A stretch of DNA of 24,072 nucleotides from Fibrobacter sp. UBA4309 (lineage in GTDB: Bacteria; Fibrobacterota; Fibrobacteria; Fibrobacterales; Fibrobacteraceae), in NCBI RefSeq assembly GCF_002395745.1, contig NZ_DGUN01000054.1, forward strand, positions 1 to 24,072, read 5' to 3'. Below the pieces are notes generated by a model. It made no database searches and had not been told where the DNA came from. It saw nothing but the letters and a program-made list of their open reading frames with translations. Each line of letters opens with the position of its first letter. Within the stretch, counting starts at the first letter, position 1. Both the position numbers and the translations under genes were made by a program. Below, piece after piece: positions 15,404 to 23,524 of the stretch.

Positions 15404-15691
15404 ATGCGAAAGTTGGTCATAGTGACTTATGTGCTGCGCGGACTCGGTTTTGTACTGGTGTTGCTGAGCCTTTTCGGCCACAGCCTAATTCTGAACGTTT
15501 TCCCCGGACTGGAGGGGACTTCCATCAATCCTATTTTCTATTCGGGCATCGCCGTCTACCTCGTAGGTGCGGTCATCTACTTCTTTGTCAACAAGAAAGA
15601 GAAGGCGGAACGCCGTCGTCGCGAAATCGAGGATGCCGAGGAGCGCGCGTTTGGAGGTGGGAAGGCGACGGAAGACGCCCGCGAAGATTAA
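15404..15691 (+). CDS. Small two-TM membrane protein of unknown function
   Basis: A 95-residue protein that I do not recognise. Two hydrophobic segments (about 4-33 and 45-62) are joined by a short loop (FPGLEGTSINPIF). A strongly charged tail follows (KKEKAERRRREIEDAEERA), probably helical or coiled coil and cytoplasmic by the positive-inside rule. GAGGT stands 6 nt before the ATG. It is the first gene after the strong terminator at 15301-15334, and its stop lies 9 nt before the ABC ATPase start, so it probably heads the six-gene cluster. It may be an accessory subunit of the ABC transporter; that is inferred from position only. Confidence 0.75.
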   Translation: MRKLVIVTYVLRGLGFVLVLLSLFGHSLILNVFPGLEGTSINPIFYSGIAVYLVGAVIYFFVNKKEKAERRRREIEDAEERAFGGGKATEDARED

Positions 15692-15700
15692 GGATTGTGT

Positions 15701-16624
15701 ATGAGTGACTTTATGATACAGATTGAGCATTTGCACAAGACGTACCGTAGCGGCTTTCTGATGAAACCGAAGCTTGCGCTCAAGGACGTGAGCTTCAGCG
15801 TGGAGCCGGGACAGGTGTATGGCTTTATAGGCCCGAACGGTGCGGGCAAGTCGACGACCATCAAGGTGTTGACGGGGCTTTTGAATTTTGATTCGGGCAA
15901 GGTTCTGGTGAACGGGATTTCTCCGCGCGACGCGAAGAGCCGCCGCTTTATCGGCTACTCCCCGGAACAGCCCTATTTTTATGACTACCTCACGGGGCGT
16001 GAGCTGTTGCGCTTTTACGGCAAGCTCGTCGGGCTTGACGGAACCGAACTGGAAAGCCGCATTGGCTGGGCGCTTGAACTTTTGCATGCGAACAAGGACT
16101 GGATTGACCGCAGGCTGCGCTCTTATTCCAAGGGCATGATGCAGCGCGTGGGAATCGCCCAGGCGATTCTTGGCAAGCCGAAGCTGTTGATTCTCGACGA
16201 ACCGATGAGCGGGCTAGATCCGATGGGCCGCCGCGACGTGCGCGAGGCCATTCAGCAGCTGAACCGCGACGGCGTGACGATTTTCTATTCGAGCCACTTG
16301 CTCAGCGACGTGGAAAGCATTAGCCACAAGGTCGCGATGATTGTGGACGGCAAGATCGTGCGCGAGGGAACGGTTGACGAGATTACGGAATCGTGCGGCG
16401 TGGAATACCACGTGCGTACCCGCAAGGCGATTCTCGGCGAAGACCTGCCGCAGGGAGTCTCGCTGACTGGACACCCCGAGGAATTCGTCTGCGAGGACGA
16501 TGCCGCCCGTGACCGCCTCCTGGCTTATTGCCTCTCAAACGGCATTGCGGTCGAGAAGATGGATCACAAGCGTCCGAGCCTCGAAGACATTTTGACGGAG
16601 GAGATTGCCCGTGCAGACGCTTAA
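15701..16624 (+). CDS. ABC transporter ATP-binding protein (ABC-2 exporter type)
   Basis: A 307-residue ATPase subunit that energises the permease encoded next. The Walker A motif GPNGAGKST is at 44-52, the Q-loop glutamine at Q90 (GYSPEQPYFYDYLTG), the signature YSKGM at 142-146 (a common variant of LSGGQ in this class), Walker B LLILDE at 162-167 with D166 and catalytic E167, and the H-loop H199 in YSSHLLSDVE. All catalytic residues are present. The C-terminal 85 residues form the accessory domain usual in NosF/CcmA-like exporters. The ATG at 15701 has AAGGA 6 nt upstream; the TTG at 15695 is too close to it. Its 3' end overlaps the permease gene by 14 nt, indicating translational coupling. 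The substrate is unknown. Confidence 0.93.
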   Translation: MSDFMIQIEHLHKTYRSGFLMKPKLALKDVSFSVEPGQVYGFIGPNGAGKSTTIKVLTGLLNFDSGKVLVNGISPRDAKSRRFIGYSPEQPYFYDYLTGRELLRFYGKLVGLDGTELESRIGWALELLHANKDWIDRRLRSYSKGMMQRVGIAQAILGKPKLLILDEPMSGLDPMGRRDVREAIQQLNRDGVTIFYSSHLLSDVESISHKVAMIVDGKIVREGTVDEITESCGVEYHVRTRKAILGEDLPQGVSLTGHPEEFVCEDDAARDRLLAYCLSNGIAVEKMDHKRPSLEDILTEEIARADA

Positions 16625-17414
16625 GCATATTCTCATTATTGCGCATAATACTTTCCGTGAATCTATCCGTGACAAGATTCTCTATAACATCGTATTCCTC
16701 GCCATTGCGCTCACGCTGTTCAGCATCGTGCTTGGCGAATGGTCGGTGTTTGACCGCTCCTACGTTATCAAGTCCACCACGCTTTCGGTGATGAGCCTTT
16801 CCGGGCTCCTGATTTCGATTTTCGTGGGCATCAGCCTCGTGCAGAAAGAAATCCAACGGCGAACGGTGCTGACCCTCCTCTCGAAGCCCATTAGCCGAGT
16901 CACGTTTATCGTGGGCAAGTACTTCGGGCTTTTGGCGGTCATCGCGGTTCACCTTGCAATCTTGACTTGCATCTTCTACACGATGCTCCTGGCCTTCCAT
17001 GCCGAACCTACGGCGAACCTGCTTTTGGCGATTTACCTCATCTTCTGCGAGATGGCGGTAGTGATTGCCGTGGCGCTCTTGTTCAGCAGCTTCAGCAGCA
17101 CCGTTCTTTCGGCGCTGTTTACGCTGGGTGTCTACTTTGCGGGCCACCTGAGCAACCAGCTTTTGGAACAGGTGCGGTTTGCGAGCCGCATGGGCGAGAT
17201 GGGCGATACTTCGACAGCGCTTTTCGAGAAGATGGCTGTTGTTATCCACGCCGTTTTCCCGGGACTCTACCGCTACAACGTGACGAGCTATGTCGTGCAC
17301 AACGTGGCCCTTCCGGATATGTATTTGTTCTGGAATACGGTGTATGCCCTGGGTTATGTGGGTGTTTTCCTTGCGATTGCGAGTTGGTGGTTTAGCCGGA
17401 GGGATTTCCTATGA
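16611..17414 (+). CDS. ABC-2-type permease (NosY-like)
   Basis: A 267-residue inner-membrane permease with about six hydrophobic helices (near 25-43, 60-80, 100-128, 133-160, 165-180 and 238-258). VQKEIQRRTVLTLLSKPISR (about 79-98) is the typical cytoplasmic coupling segment of ABC-2 permeases of the NosY/GldF-like class, preceded by an N-terminal amphipathic helix with FRESIRDKIL. The start is taken as GTG at 16611 because GGAGGAG (16597-16603) is 7 nt upstream; the in-frame TTG at 16605 is too close to it. It overlaps the ATPase gene by 14 nt and the next gene by 4 nt (ATGA). It clearly pairs with the preceding ATPase, probably as a homodimer plus two ATPases. The exported molecule cannot be told. 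Confidence 0.9.
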   Translation: MQTLKHILIIAHNTFRESIRDKILYNIVFLAIALTLFSIVLGEWSVFDRSYVIKSTTLSVMSLSGLLISIFVGISLVQKEIQRRTVLTLLSKPISRVTFIVGKYFGLLAVIAVHLAILTCIFYTMLLAFHAEPTANLLLAIYLIFCEMAVVIAVALLFSSFSSTVLSALFTLGVYFAGHLSNQLLEQVRFASRMGEMGDTSTALFEKMAVVIHAVFPGLYRYNVTSYVVHNVALPDMYLFWNTVYALGYVGVFLAIASWWFSRRDFL

Positions 17415-19036
17415 GAAACCAGTATATGGCGAAGGTCCTGGTCCACAACAAGGTGGTGACCGAGGACCAGGTGAATGCGCATTGGGGTGAGATTACGGAC
17501 CAGATGGATATCGGCCAGGTTCTTGTGAAAGCGGGAATCCTGCAGCAGCCGATGTACGAAAAGGTCCTTGCCTTTGTGAAGAACATCGAGGCGAAAAATG
17601 CGGCGGCCCAGCCTGCCACGCCGGCAGAGCCGCCTGCGCCCAAGCCGAACCGTTCAACGACTTCCATTCCGGCGGTCAAGCCCGTCGGAATTCCGACGCC
17701 TGTCGCGCCCGCTCCCGTGAAAGCGGAACCGAAGGACGAGGAGCCGACACTCCAGATCGAAGGCAACAACATTTTTGGCGAAGTGACTTCGTCGAATGTG
17801 GATGTTGAGACGGTGTCGGGACTCGAGACGACGAGTATCTCGAATATCGGCATTGCCGCCGGCGATGCGGACGACGAACCCGAAGAAGAAGGGGACTTGC
17901 CTAGCCGTTTTGCCTTGGCTACGGGTGAAGGCAAGGCTGTCGAGGCTCCCGAAACGCTGACGCCGAAAATGAACCTCAAGAAGATTATTGCCTATGCCCG
18001 AAAGTTCGGAACGACGGACATCTATCTTTTTGCAGGCCGGCAGATCGTGATGCGTCAATCCGGCAACCTGTTCGCGGTAACGGAAGACACTCTCGATACG
18101 ACGCGCCTAACGGAACTTCTTGGCGAGGCGTCCGAGGGCTTTGCCGATGGACACAAGGTTTCTATCGGAAAGAACTTCAGCAAGACCATGGGCCTTGCCG
18201 GTGTGGGCCGTGCCCGTATTACGGTGACCTGGGACGATGTCGTCCCGAATATTTCCATTCGCGTAATCCAGGCGGAATCGGCGACGCTCGAAAGCCTTTA
18301 CTTGCCGGCTTTCTGTAATCGTTTTGCCGAGTTGCAGAGTGGTCTCGTGCTCATCGCAGGTTCTGCTTCTAGCGGACGTTCGACGACGATGACGACCTTT
18401 GCCGAAACAATTGCCGCCAACCGCCAGTGCTACATACAGACGATAGAACGCCCGATTGAACGCTTGCTTCAGAATCCGAACGGCGCGATTGTGCAGAAGG
18501 AAGTCGGCCTCCATGTGCGTACCGGTGTGGCGGGTATCGAGCTCGCTATCCGCGACGGTGCCGATGTCATTTGTTTCGACCATCTCACGTCTATGGAAGA
18601 GCTGAATTTGCTCTTGCAGGCTGCCAATGCGGGCGCGCTTGTTTTCGCCGTTACGGGTGGCAACAATATCCATGCGCTTCTTTCGCGCCTGCTTGCGTCC
18701 GTGCCCGAATCCGGACGTTCCGCATTCGCTTGCGCCTTGGCAGAACAGCTTAAGGGCGTGATTGTACAGCACCTTGTTCCGGTTGTCCAGAATCAGGGCC
18801 TGGTGCTTGCCTGCGAGGCGATGCGTATTTCTTCGACCGTGGCGAACATGATCCGCAAGTGCGATTTGTCGCAGGTTGCCGCGGCGATCAGCAGCCAGAA
18901 AGATCAAGGCGTTACGTTGGACGATTCCCTGCAGAAGTGCGTGGAATCCGGTTATATCGAAGGTGCCGAAGCTTGGAAACGCGCTTATGACAGCCGCCGT
19001 TTTGCTGCTTACAGACCCTCGGGCAAGGAGGCTTAG
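17411..19036 (+). CDS. PilT-like ATPase with degenerate active site and N-terminal extension
   Basis: A 541-residue protein in three parts. Residues 1-60 resemble the N-terminal domain of GspE/PilB-type ATPases (HNKVVTEDQV ... GQVLVKAGIL). Residues 61-185 are a Pro/Ala- then acid-rich linker. Residues 187-525 follow the PilT pattern throughout: TTDIYLFAG, VGRARITV, LYLPAFCNRFAELQSGLVLIAG, and AEQLKGVIVQHLVP. The catalytic motifs are changed: Walker A is GSASSGRST with R323 for Lys; the Asp-box TIEDPIE is TIERPIE (344-350); the Walker B GEMRD is DHLTS, with H391 for the catalytic Glu; the two His-box histidines are A409 and G416. It is probably a non-hydrolysing or regulatory ring partner. The ATG overlaps the permease stop (ATGA), with GGAGGGA 6 nt upstream; 2 nt separate it from the next PilT-like gene. 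The frame is intact, so it is not a simple pseudogene. Confidence 0.85.
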   Translation: MRNQYMAKVLVHNKVVTEDQVNAHWGEITDQMDIGQVLVKAGILQQPMYEKVLAFVKNIEAKNAAAQPATPAEPPAPKPNRSTTSIPAVKPVGIPTPVAPAPVKAEPKDEEPTLQIEGNNIFGEVTSSNVDVETVSGLETTSISNIGIAAGDADDEPEEEGDLPSRFALATGEGKAVEAPETLTPKMNLKKIIAYARKFGTTDIYLFAGRQIVMRQSGNLFAVTEDTLDTTRLTELLGEASEGFADGHKVSIGKNFSKTMGLAGVGRARITVTWDDVVPNISIRVIQAESATLESLYLPAFCNRFAELQSGLVLIAGSASSGRSTTMTTFAETIAANRQCYIQTIERPIERLLQNPNGAIVQKEVGLHVRTGVAGIELAIRDGADVICFDHLTSMEELNLLLQAANAGALVFAVTGGNNIHALLSRLLASVPESGRSAFACALAEQLKGVIVQHLVPVVQNQGLVLACEAMRISSTVANMIRKCDLSQVAAAISSQKDQGVTLDDSLQKCVESGYIEGAEAWKRAYDSRRFAAYRPSGKEA

Positions 19037-19038
19037 CT

Positions 19039-20046
19039 ATGGCTACAGAAATAGAATCTCTCTTGGACTATGTGGTAAATGTCGGTGGAACGGAACTCAT
19101 TGTAACTGAAGGCGCTCCTTCTGCGATTCGCCTGGCGGGCAAGGTGTGCAACATTCCTGACGCCCCGGCTGTGGAAATCGGAGCCCTTCGCGAATTCCTG
19201 GGATCTGTGGAAGGCGATTCCGGTTCTTTTGTCGGAGGTCCGTGGGCAGGGGTGAAGTGGCGCGTGCGTTATTTCCGTGCGGCTCTTGGGAACTCTGCTG
19301 TGTTCCGCCCGCTTATGGCCGAATGCCCGAACTTTGCCGAATTGGGCGCTCCGCAGACATTGAGCAACTTGCTTGGACTGAGTTCCGGCCTGGTCGTTTT
19401 CGCCGGGCCTGCCTGTTCCGGCAAGACGACTTCTGCGACATCTTACGTGAGCGCCCTTTGCGAATCCAAAATGCTTCGCGCCTGTTTCTTGAATTCGTCC
19501 GATGAGTTCCCGATTCGTGCCGGAGACAGCCTGATTCTCGCTAATTCCAGTGGAACGGTTCCAGACAAGATGGCGCAGGCGCTGCGTTGCGGCTGCGACT
19601 TGTTCTGGATGGGTGATTTTGATGGCGAGGACTTGCTGCCGATGCTCCGTGCTGCGGAATCCGGCGCCATTGTCGTCTGCTGTATTACTGCGGGCAATTC
19701 CGTGGGTGCGATAGAAGCGTTGCTTTCTGGAGTTTCCCTCGAAAACAGGGCTTTGGCCAGGACCATGCTTGCTGCGGCGCTCAAGGCGGTCGTTGTCCAG
19801 CGGCTGTTGCCGGGTGCGGCAGAAGGTGCCGGAGCGATGCCTGCATGGGAAATTCTCTACAATACGCAAAATGTTGCTTCGTTTATCCGTAACGGGGATC
19901 ATTTCAAGTTGCCTTCCGTGATTGCGGCTTCTGCATCGGAAGGCATGCTGCTGATGGATGATTGCCTTGCGGAATTGGTTCGTGGCGGTTACGTTTCCCG
20001 GGAGGAGGCTGGAAAGTATGTCTCCAATGTGGCTCGATTCGGCTAA
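19039..20046 (+). CDS. Second PilT-like ATPase, Walker A intact, catalytic Glu and His box lost
   Basis: A 335-residue paralogue of the preceding protein and close to the usual length of PilT (about 340-370). The N-terminal PAS-like part is IESLLDYVVNVGGTELIVTEGAPSAIRL in pattern, then LSNLLGLSSGLVVFAG leads to a canonical Walker A GPACSGKTT (123-131, K129). The Walker B region is CDLFWMGDFDG (186-196): D193 stands for the catalytic Glu and D195 for the Arg of GEMRD. The His-box region SGAIVVCCITAGN (208-220) has A210 and T217 for both histidines. The C-terminal helices keep the PilT pattern (AALKAVVVQRLLPGA, SFIRNGDHFKLPSVI, MDDCLAELVRGGYVS). AAGGAGG lies 7 nt before the ATG. It probably binds ATP and may form a mixed ring with its neighbour. 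Its 3' end overlaps the patatin-like gene by 29 nt. Confidence 0.85.
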   Translation: MATEIESLLDYVVNVGGTELIVTEGAPSAIRLAGKVCNIPDAPAVEIGALREFLGSVEGDSGSFVGGPWAGVKWRVRYFRAALGNSAVFRPLMAECPNFAELGAPQTLSNLLGLSSGLVVFAGPACSGKTTSATSYVSALCESKMLRACFLNSSDEFPIRAGDSLILANSSGTVPDKMAQALRCGCDLFWMGDFDGEDLLPMLRAAESGAIVVCCITAGNSVGAIEALLSGVSLENRALARTMLAAALKAVVVQRLLPGAAEGAGAMPAWEILYNTQNVASFIRNGDHFKLPSVIAASASEGMLLMDDCLAELVRGGYVSREEAGKYVSNVARFG

Positions 20047-22399
20047 GGCGTTCTTCGCAAAAATTTCAATAACGCTTCTGGCGGTTTCTTCGTGCGTATT
20101 CGCCCAGGCCCCTTCCGATTCTTCGGTTGCCCGCCCCGATTCCGTCGTCGATGCCGACCTGTTGCTTCTGAGCAACATGCAGGAAATCCCGGATTCTGTT
20201 GCGGCAGTTCCGGTCGCAGCCGATTCTGCCGCTCCTGTTGCCTCTGCGTCCGCTGCCCCGGTTCTTAAGGACTCTACAGCCCCGACGGCCTTACCTTCGG
20301 GCCCGCTAAAGTCCGTACTGTACCTCGGTGGAGGCAAGAATTCCGCATGGTACCATTTGGGCGTTCTCTATGCCATAGAAGGCTACTCCATTCCAGTCGA
20401 TTCCGTTGTCGGTGTTTCCTGGGGTGCCTTTGTCGGATTCCTGTGGGCCAAGGGCATGCCGCTTGACGATATCCAGCGCGTCTTGCTGGACCCCTACATT
20501 GCCGATATTGTCGGACAGAACGAAATGGACGATCTGTACGACGATGCGGAGCGCACATTCGAACTGCCCGTGTCTGTAAACGGCATGCCGAGTCTCCGTC
20601 ACCGCTTTACTGTTTCTGCGGATACCAGCGGGAACCTGTACCGTAACGTGAAACCCCTGGAGCCGGATACTGCCCATATCAGGCGCGCCCTGGCAAGGCT
20701 TCGCATTCAGGAATCGCTTTACCGCCAGCCGGCAGGCTTTGTGGTCCCCTTCGACGTGTCGGGTATGGAAGACGACAACGGCGCTGTGGTGAACAAAGTC
20801 TACAAGAGCCTTCCGCTTCGCGAGAACGCCAGGAACGGTGAACTGGGTCCCTATGTGGCTTTGCCTTACGAAGACGAAGTCGGAGTGCTTCCGCTGCTCT
20901 CCATTGCAGATCCGAAAATGCTTGCTGACGGTTCGCTGTGGAAATCTCCGTGGCAGAATGCGATTGCCCAAAAGCAGATGCAGAATTTGGGAACGCAGCC
21001 CGGCGTGATGATCCGCGCGCATTCCGTTTCGGATACGACCCGCAGTGCATGGATACAGGCCGGGTTCTCGGCAGTGGAACGTCGCCTCGGCGAAATGATG
21101 GTGCTTCGCCCGCGTATGGCTGATTATGTATCCACAAAGAGAAAGTCTACACCGTGGTTCCGGTTCACTCCGGCTTTCGATAGCTTGTCTGCAGAACTGC
21201 AGTCTTCTGCGAAAACGTATTGGAACGCGAACGATACGGCCATGATGGCTCCCGAAAACTTTGCGAAGGGCGTGATGTCCCAGCCCGCATACGATTCCGT
21301 TTCGTTTACGATGCAGCCGTCCGGGGACGTGTTGATTGGCGCCGTAGTCAGGCCGACGTTCGATGTGTATGCGGGCGGTTTCGGATCCAATGCGATTGGC
21401 CCGAACGTGTATGCGGGAGTTGCGGTCAGCTATGTGGACCAGATGGAGTTCCTTCTGGACTTGCCGGGATTCTGGGGCAATGAATCTTACGGGTTCATGC
21501 CGCACTTGCAGATTTCCCGTTTGTGGAATCGCCGCTGGTCCCTGGATTTCGGTTACGACCTCATGAAGTTGCGTCCGCTAAAGAAATTCTCCAATGGAAT
21601 TTCCGAAGAATGGCGAATCTATTCGGAAGAGCGCAGGGACTTGACCATGTCGGTCGGCTACCAGCTTGACGACTTGCAGAAGGTCTCGCTCCATTTCCTT
21701 TTTGGCGACAGGACATTTGAACTGGATAGTCGCCTTTACAATAAACACGAATTCGAGACCTATCCGGTTTCGCCGAGCCTGAATTACGAGTTGCTTTCTG
21801 GCGAGAAGGACAGGTGGTTCGCCAAGAAGGGATTCGAGGTGGATGCGTCTGTCGGCTTGCAGTCTATCGGCTTTGAGTTCGGTCTGAGCAACGTCATTCC
21901 GATATATTGGAAGTTGGCGGGAGAGGCCCGCTTTACGCATTCCCCGACGGACTTCTTTACGTTTAACGTGGCAGCCGCTGCCGGCTTGAATGCCTACCAT
22001 AACGAAGGCCACGGATACGTCTATCCTGAATCCTTCGACTACAGGGTGATGGACAACTGCTATCGCCAGAAGGTCAAGGCGACGCCGTGGACTACGGAAT
22101 GGTACAATCCTGATATGGCTTCGCATCACTACGGGCTGATCCGCCTGAATGCCGGATTGCATTACGGCGTAATCGGCGCCTGGGTCTTTGGCGCCTATGT
22201 CCGTGACTACGAAGACAATCCTTCTGCCTTGCTTGGAGAAAACAAGATCGTCCTTGAACCTGCGCTGCGCTTTGCTTACAAGTCGATCAGTGCCTATGTC
22301 GGAATGTCGCGTATAGTCGACAACCGGACAATGGAAGATCTCCAGGAAATCGGCGATTACCAATACTTTGTTCGTATCGGAAATTACGACCTGTTCTAG
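20018..22399 (+). CDS. Patatin-like phospholipase fused to an outer-membrane beta-barrel (type Vd-like)
   Basis: A 793-residue exported protein. Residues 1-29 form a signal peptide ending VFA-QAP; VSSC at 23-26 could alternatively be a lipobox. A low-complexity Ala/Ser/Asp/Val-rich stretch (about 31-95) precedes the patatin domain: GGG at 104-106 (oxyanion loop), nucleophile S134 in GVSWG, and D304 in ADGS as the dyad Asp. The usual Arg of GGGxRG is N108. From about residue 430 to the end, alternating hydrophobic/aromatic strands (YAGGFGSNAIGPNVYAGVAV, YGLIRLNAGLHYGVIG) and a terminal Phe indicate an outer-membrane barrel. This matches PlpD-like type Vd proteins, in which the lipase is displayed by its own barrel. 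The ATG at 20018 has GGAGG 9 nt upstream and starts the signal peptide; it overlaps the preceding gene by 29 nt. It is the last gene of the tight cluster. Phospholipase activity is likely but not certain. Confidence 0.87.
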   Translation: MSPMWLDSAKAFFAKISITLLAVSSCVFAQAPSDSSVARPDSVVDADLLLLSNMQEIPDSVAAVPVAADSAAPVASASAAPVLKDSTAPTALPSGPLKSVLYLGGGKNSAWYHLGVLYAIEGYSIPVDSVVGVSWGAFVGFLWAKGMPLDDIQRVLLDPYIADIVGQNEMDDLYDDAERTFELPVSVNGMPSLRHRFTVSADTSGNLYRNVKPLEPDTAHIRRALARLRIQESLYRQPAGFVVPFDVSGMEDDNGAVVNKVYKSLPLRENARNGELGPYVALPYEDEVGVLPLLSIADPKMLADGSLWKSPWQNAIAQKQMQNLGTQPGVMIRAHSVSDTTRSAWIQAGFSAVERRLGEMMVLRPRMADYVSTKRKSTPWFRFTPAFDSLSAELQSSAKTYWNANDTAMMAPENFAKGVMSQPAYDSVSFTMQPSGDVLIGAVVRPTFDVYAGGFGSNAIGPNVYAGVAVSYVDQMEFLLDLPGFWGNESYGFMPHLQISRLWNRRWSLDFGYDLMKLRPLKKFSNGISEEWRIYSEERRDLTMSVGYQLDDLQKVSLHFLFGDRTFELDSRLYNKHEFETYPVSPSLNYELLSGEKDRWFAKKGFEVDASVGLQSIGFEFGLSNVIPIYWKLAGEARFTHSPTDFFTFNVAAAAGLNAYHNEGHGYVYPESFDYRVMDNCYRQKVKATPWTTEWYNPDMASHHYGLIRLNAGLHYGVIGAWVFGAYVRDYEDNPSALLGENKIVLEPALRFAYKSISAYVGMSRIVDNRTMEDLQEIGDYQYFVRIGNYDLF

Positions 22400-22417
22400 C
22401 GGCGTAACCGCAGGTGC

Positions 22418-23428
22418 TTATTCCCCGCGGTTCTTGGCGGCGACGTCTTTGTACTTGTTGTGGTCAGTGAGCGTGCTGCTGAAGAAGTGCGTCCCCGAGC
22501 CGTCGTCCTTGGCGACGAAGTAGAGCGCCTTGGTGTCAGCGGGATGTAGCGCCGCCTCGATGGCCTTGCGTCCGGGATTGGAAATCGGTCCTGGCATGAG
22601 CCCCTTGAACTTGCGCGTGTTGTACGGGCTGTCGCTGTTCAGCTGGCTCTTGTAGATGGGGCCGGTCAAGTTGCGGAAGATGAACCTCACGGTCGGGTCT
22701 GCCCCGAGCGGCATGCCGATGCGGAGGCGGTTGTGGAACACTCCGGAGATCAGGGGGCGCTCGTCGGGCTTTCCGGTTTCCTCTTCGACGACGCTTGCAA
22801 GCGTCAGCACGCGGTGCCAGTTGCCGAGAGTCTTCCACATGGATTCACCGGGCTTCTCCTTCAGCTCGTCTCGGAGCCGGAGGTTGGCGGCGACCATCTG
22901 CTTGAGGATGGTCTCTTCGTTGGCATCGATGGGGAAGGGATATGTCTCGGGGAGCAGGTAACCTTCGAGACTGTTCGCTTCGACACCTAACGAGCGGGTG
23001 AACTTCGGGTCCTGGACCAACCTGTTCCAGCGGTCCTCGTCCAGGCTCGGGAAGACCTTCTTCAGGTAGGCGGGGATTTCCCATGAGGCCCGACCTTCGG
23101 GGATGGTCACCTTGCGGACCGCGTTCTTGCCGCTTTCGATAATGGCGATAATCTCGTTCAGCTTCTGGTGGGCGGGGATCTCGAACCAGCCAGCCTTGAG
23201 TGCGGGCGGGTTGAACTTGCACCAGATTTTGAAGGCGAGAGCGTCTTTCCATACGCCCTTGTCCTGTAAAATTTGGGATACCTTGGCCGCGGAACTGCCT
23301 TTCGGGATTTCCAGGAGGACCGTTTCGGCATTTTCGGATGTCGCATTAACCCTTTTTTTGGCTTGAAAACCGCAAAAAAGGCCCGCAAGGATTAAAAAAA
23401 CGAACAAAATTGCAAAAATCTTCTTCAT
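22418..23428 (-). CDS. mltG: Endolytic murein transglycosylase MltG (YceG family)
   Basis: Cleaves nascent peptidoglycan strands at the periplasmic face of the inner membrane and so sets glycan strand length. 336 residues: a short cytoplasmic end, one membrane helix (about 4-20), a LysM-like region (VLLEIPKGSSAAKVSQIL, 37-54), then the YceG domain. LEGYLLPETYPF (154-165), ASVVEEETG (211-219) with E215 as catalytic Glu by alignment to E. coli E218, FHNRLRIGMPLGADPTV (231-247), and YNTRKFKGLMPGPISNPG (269-286) are family hallmarks. The start at 23428 fits the membrane anchor; further upstream the open frame only runs antisense to the next gene. No good Shine-Dalgarno is visible. Stop codons of this gene and the patatin-like gene are 18 nt apart, converging. 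Confidence 0.95.
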   Translation of the reverse strand: MKKIFAILFVFLILAGLFCGFQAKKRVNATSENAETVLLEIPKGSSAAKVSQILQDKGVWKDALAFKIWCKFNPPALKAGWFEIPAHQKLNEIIAIIESGKNAVRKVTIPEGRASWEIPAYLKKVFPSLDEDRWNRLVQDPKFTRSLGVEANSLEGYLLPETYPFPIDANEETILKQMVAANLRLRDELKEKPGESMWKTLGNWHRVLTLASVVEEETGKPDERPLISGVFHNRLRIGMPLGADPTVRFIFRNLTGPIYKSQLNSDSPYNTRKFKGLMPGPISNPGRKAIEAALHPADTKALYFVAKDDGSGTHFFSSTLTDHNKYKDVAAKNRGE

Positions 23429-23524
23429 AGGGTAAAAATTTAAAAGAAATTTCAACGAATTGCAAAAATAAAAGGTATATTCCTTATGCATTGTTGAATA
23501 TTTTACCTTGCTTTTGAGGAAGTT

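Noticed and set aside
17411..20046. PilT-like pair as decaying pseudogenes
   Set aside because: Both frames are full-length, with strong ribosome binding sites, coupled ends and normal codon use; loss of motifs without frameshifts argues against decay.
22406..22432. AACCGC/GCGGTT inverted repeat between patatin-like and mltG gene ends as a terminator
   Set aside because: The stem is only 6 bp with a loop of about 15 nt, lies partly in the mltG coding sequence and has no T-run on either strand.
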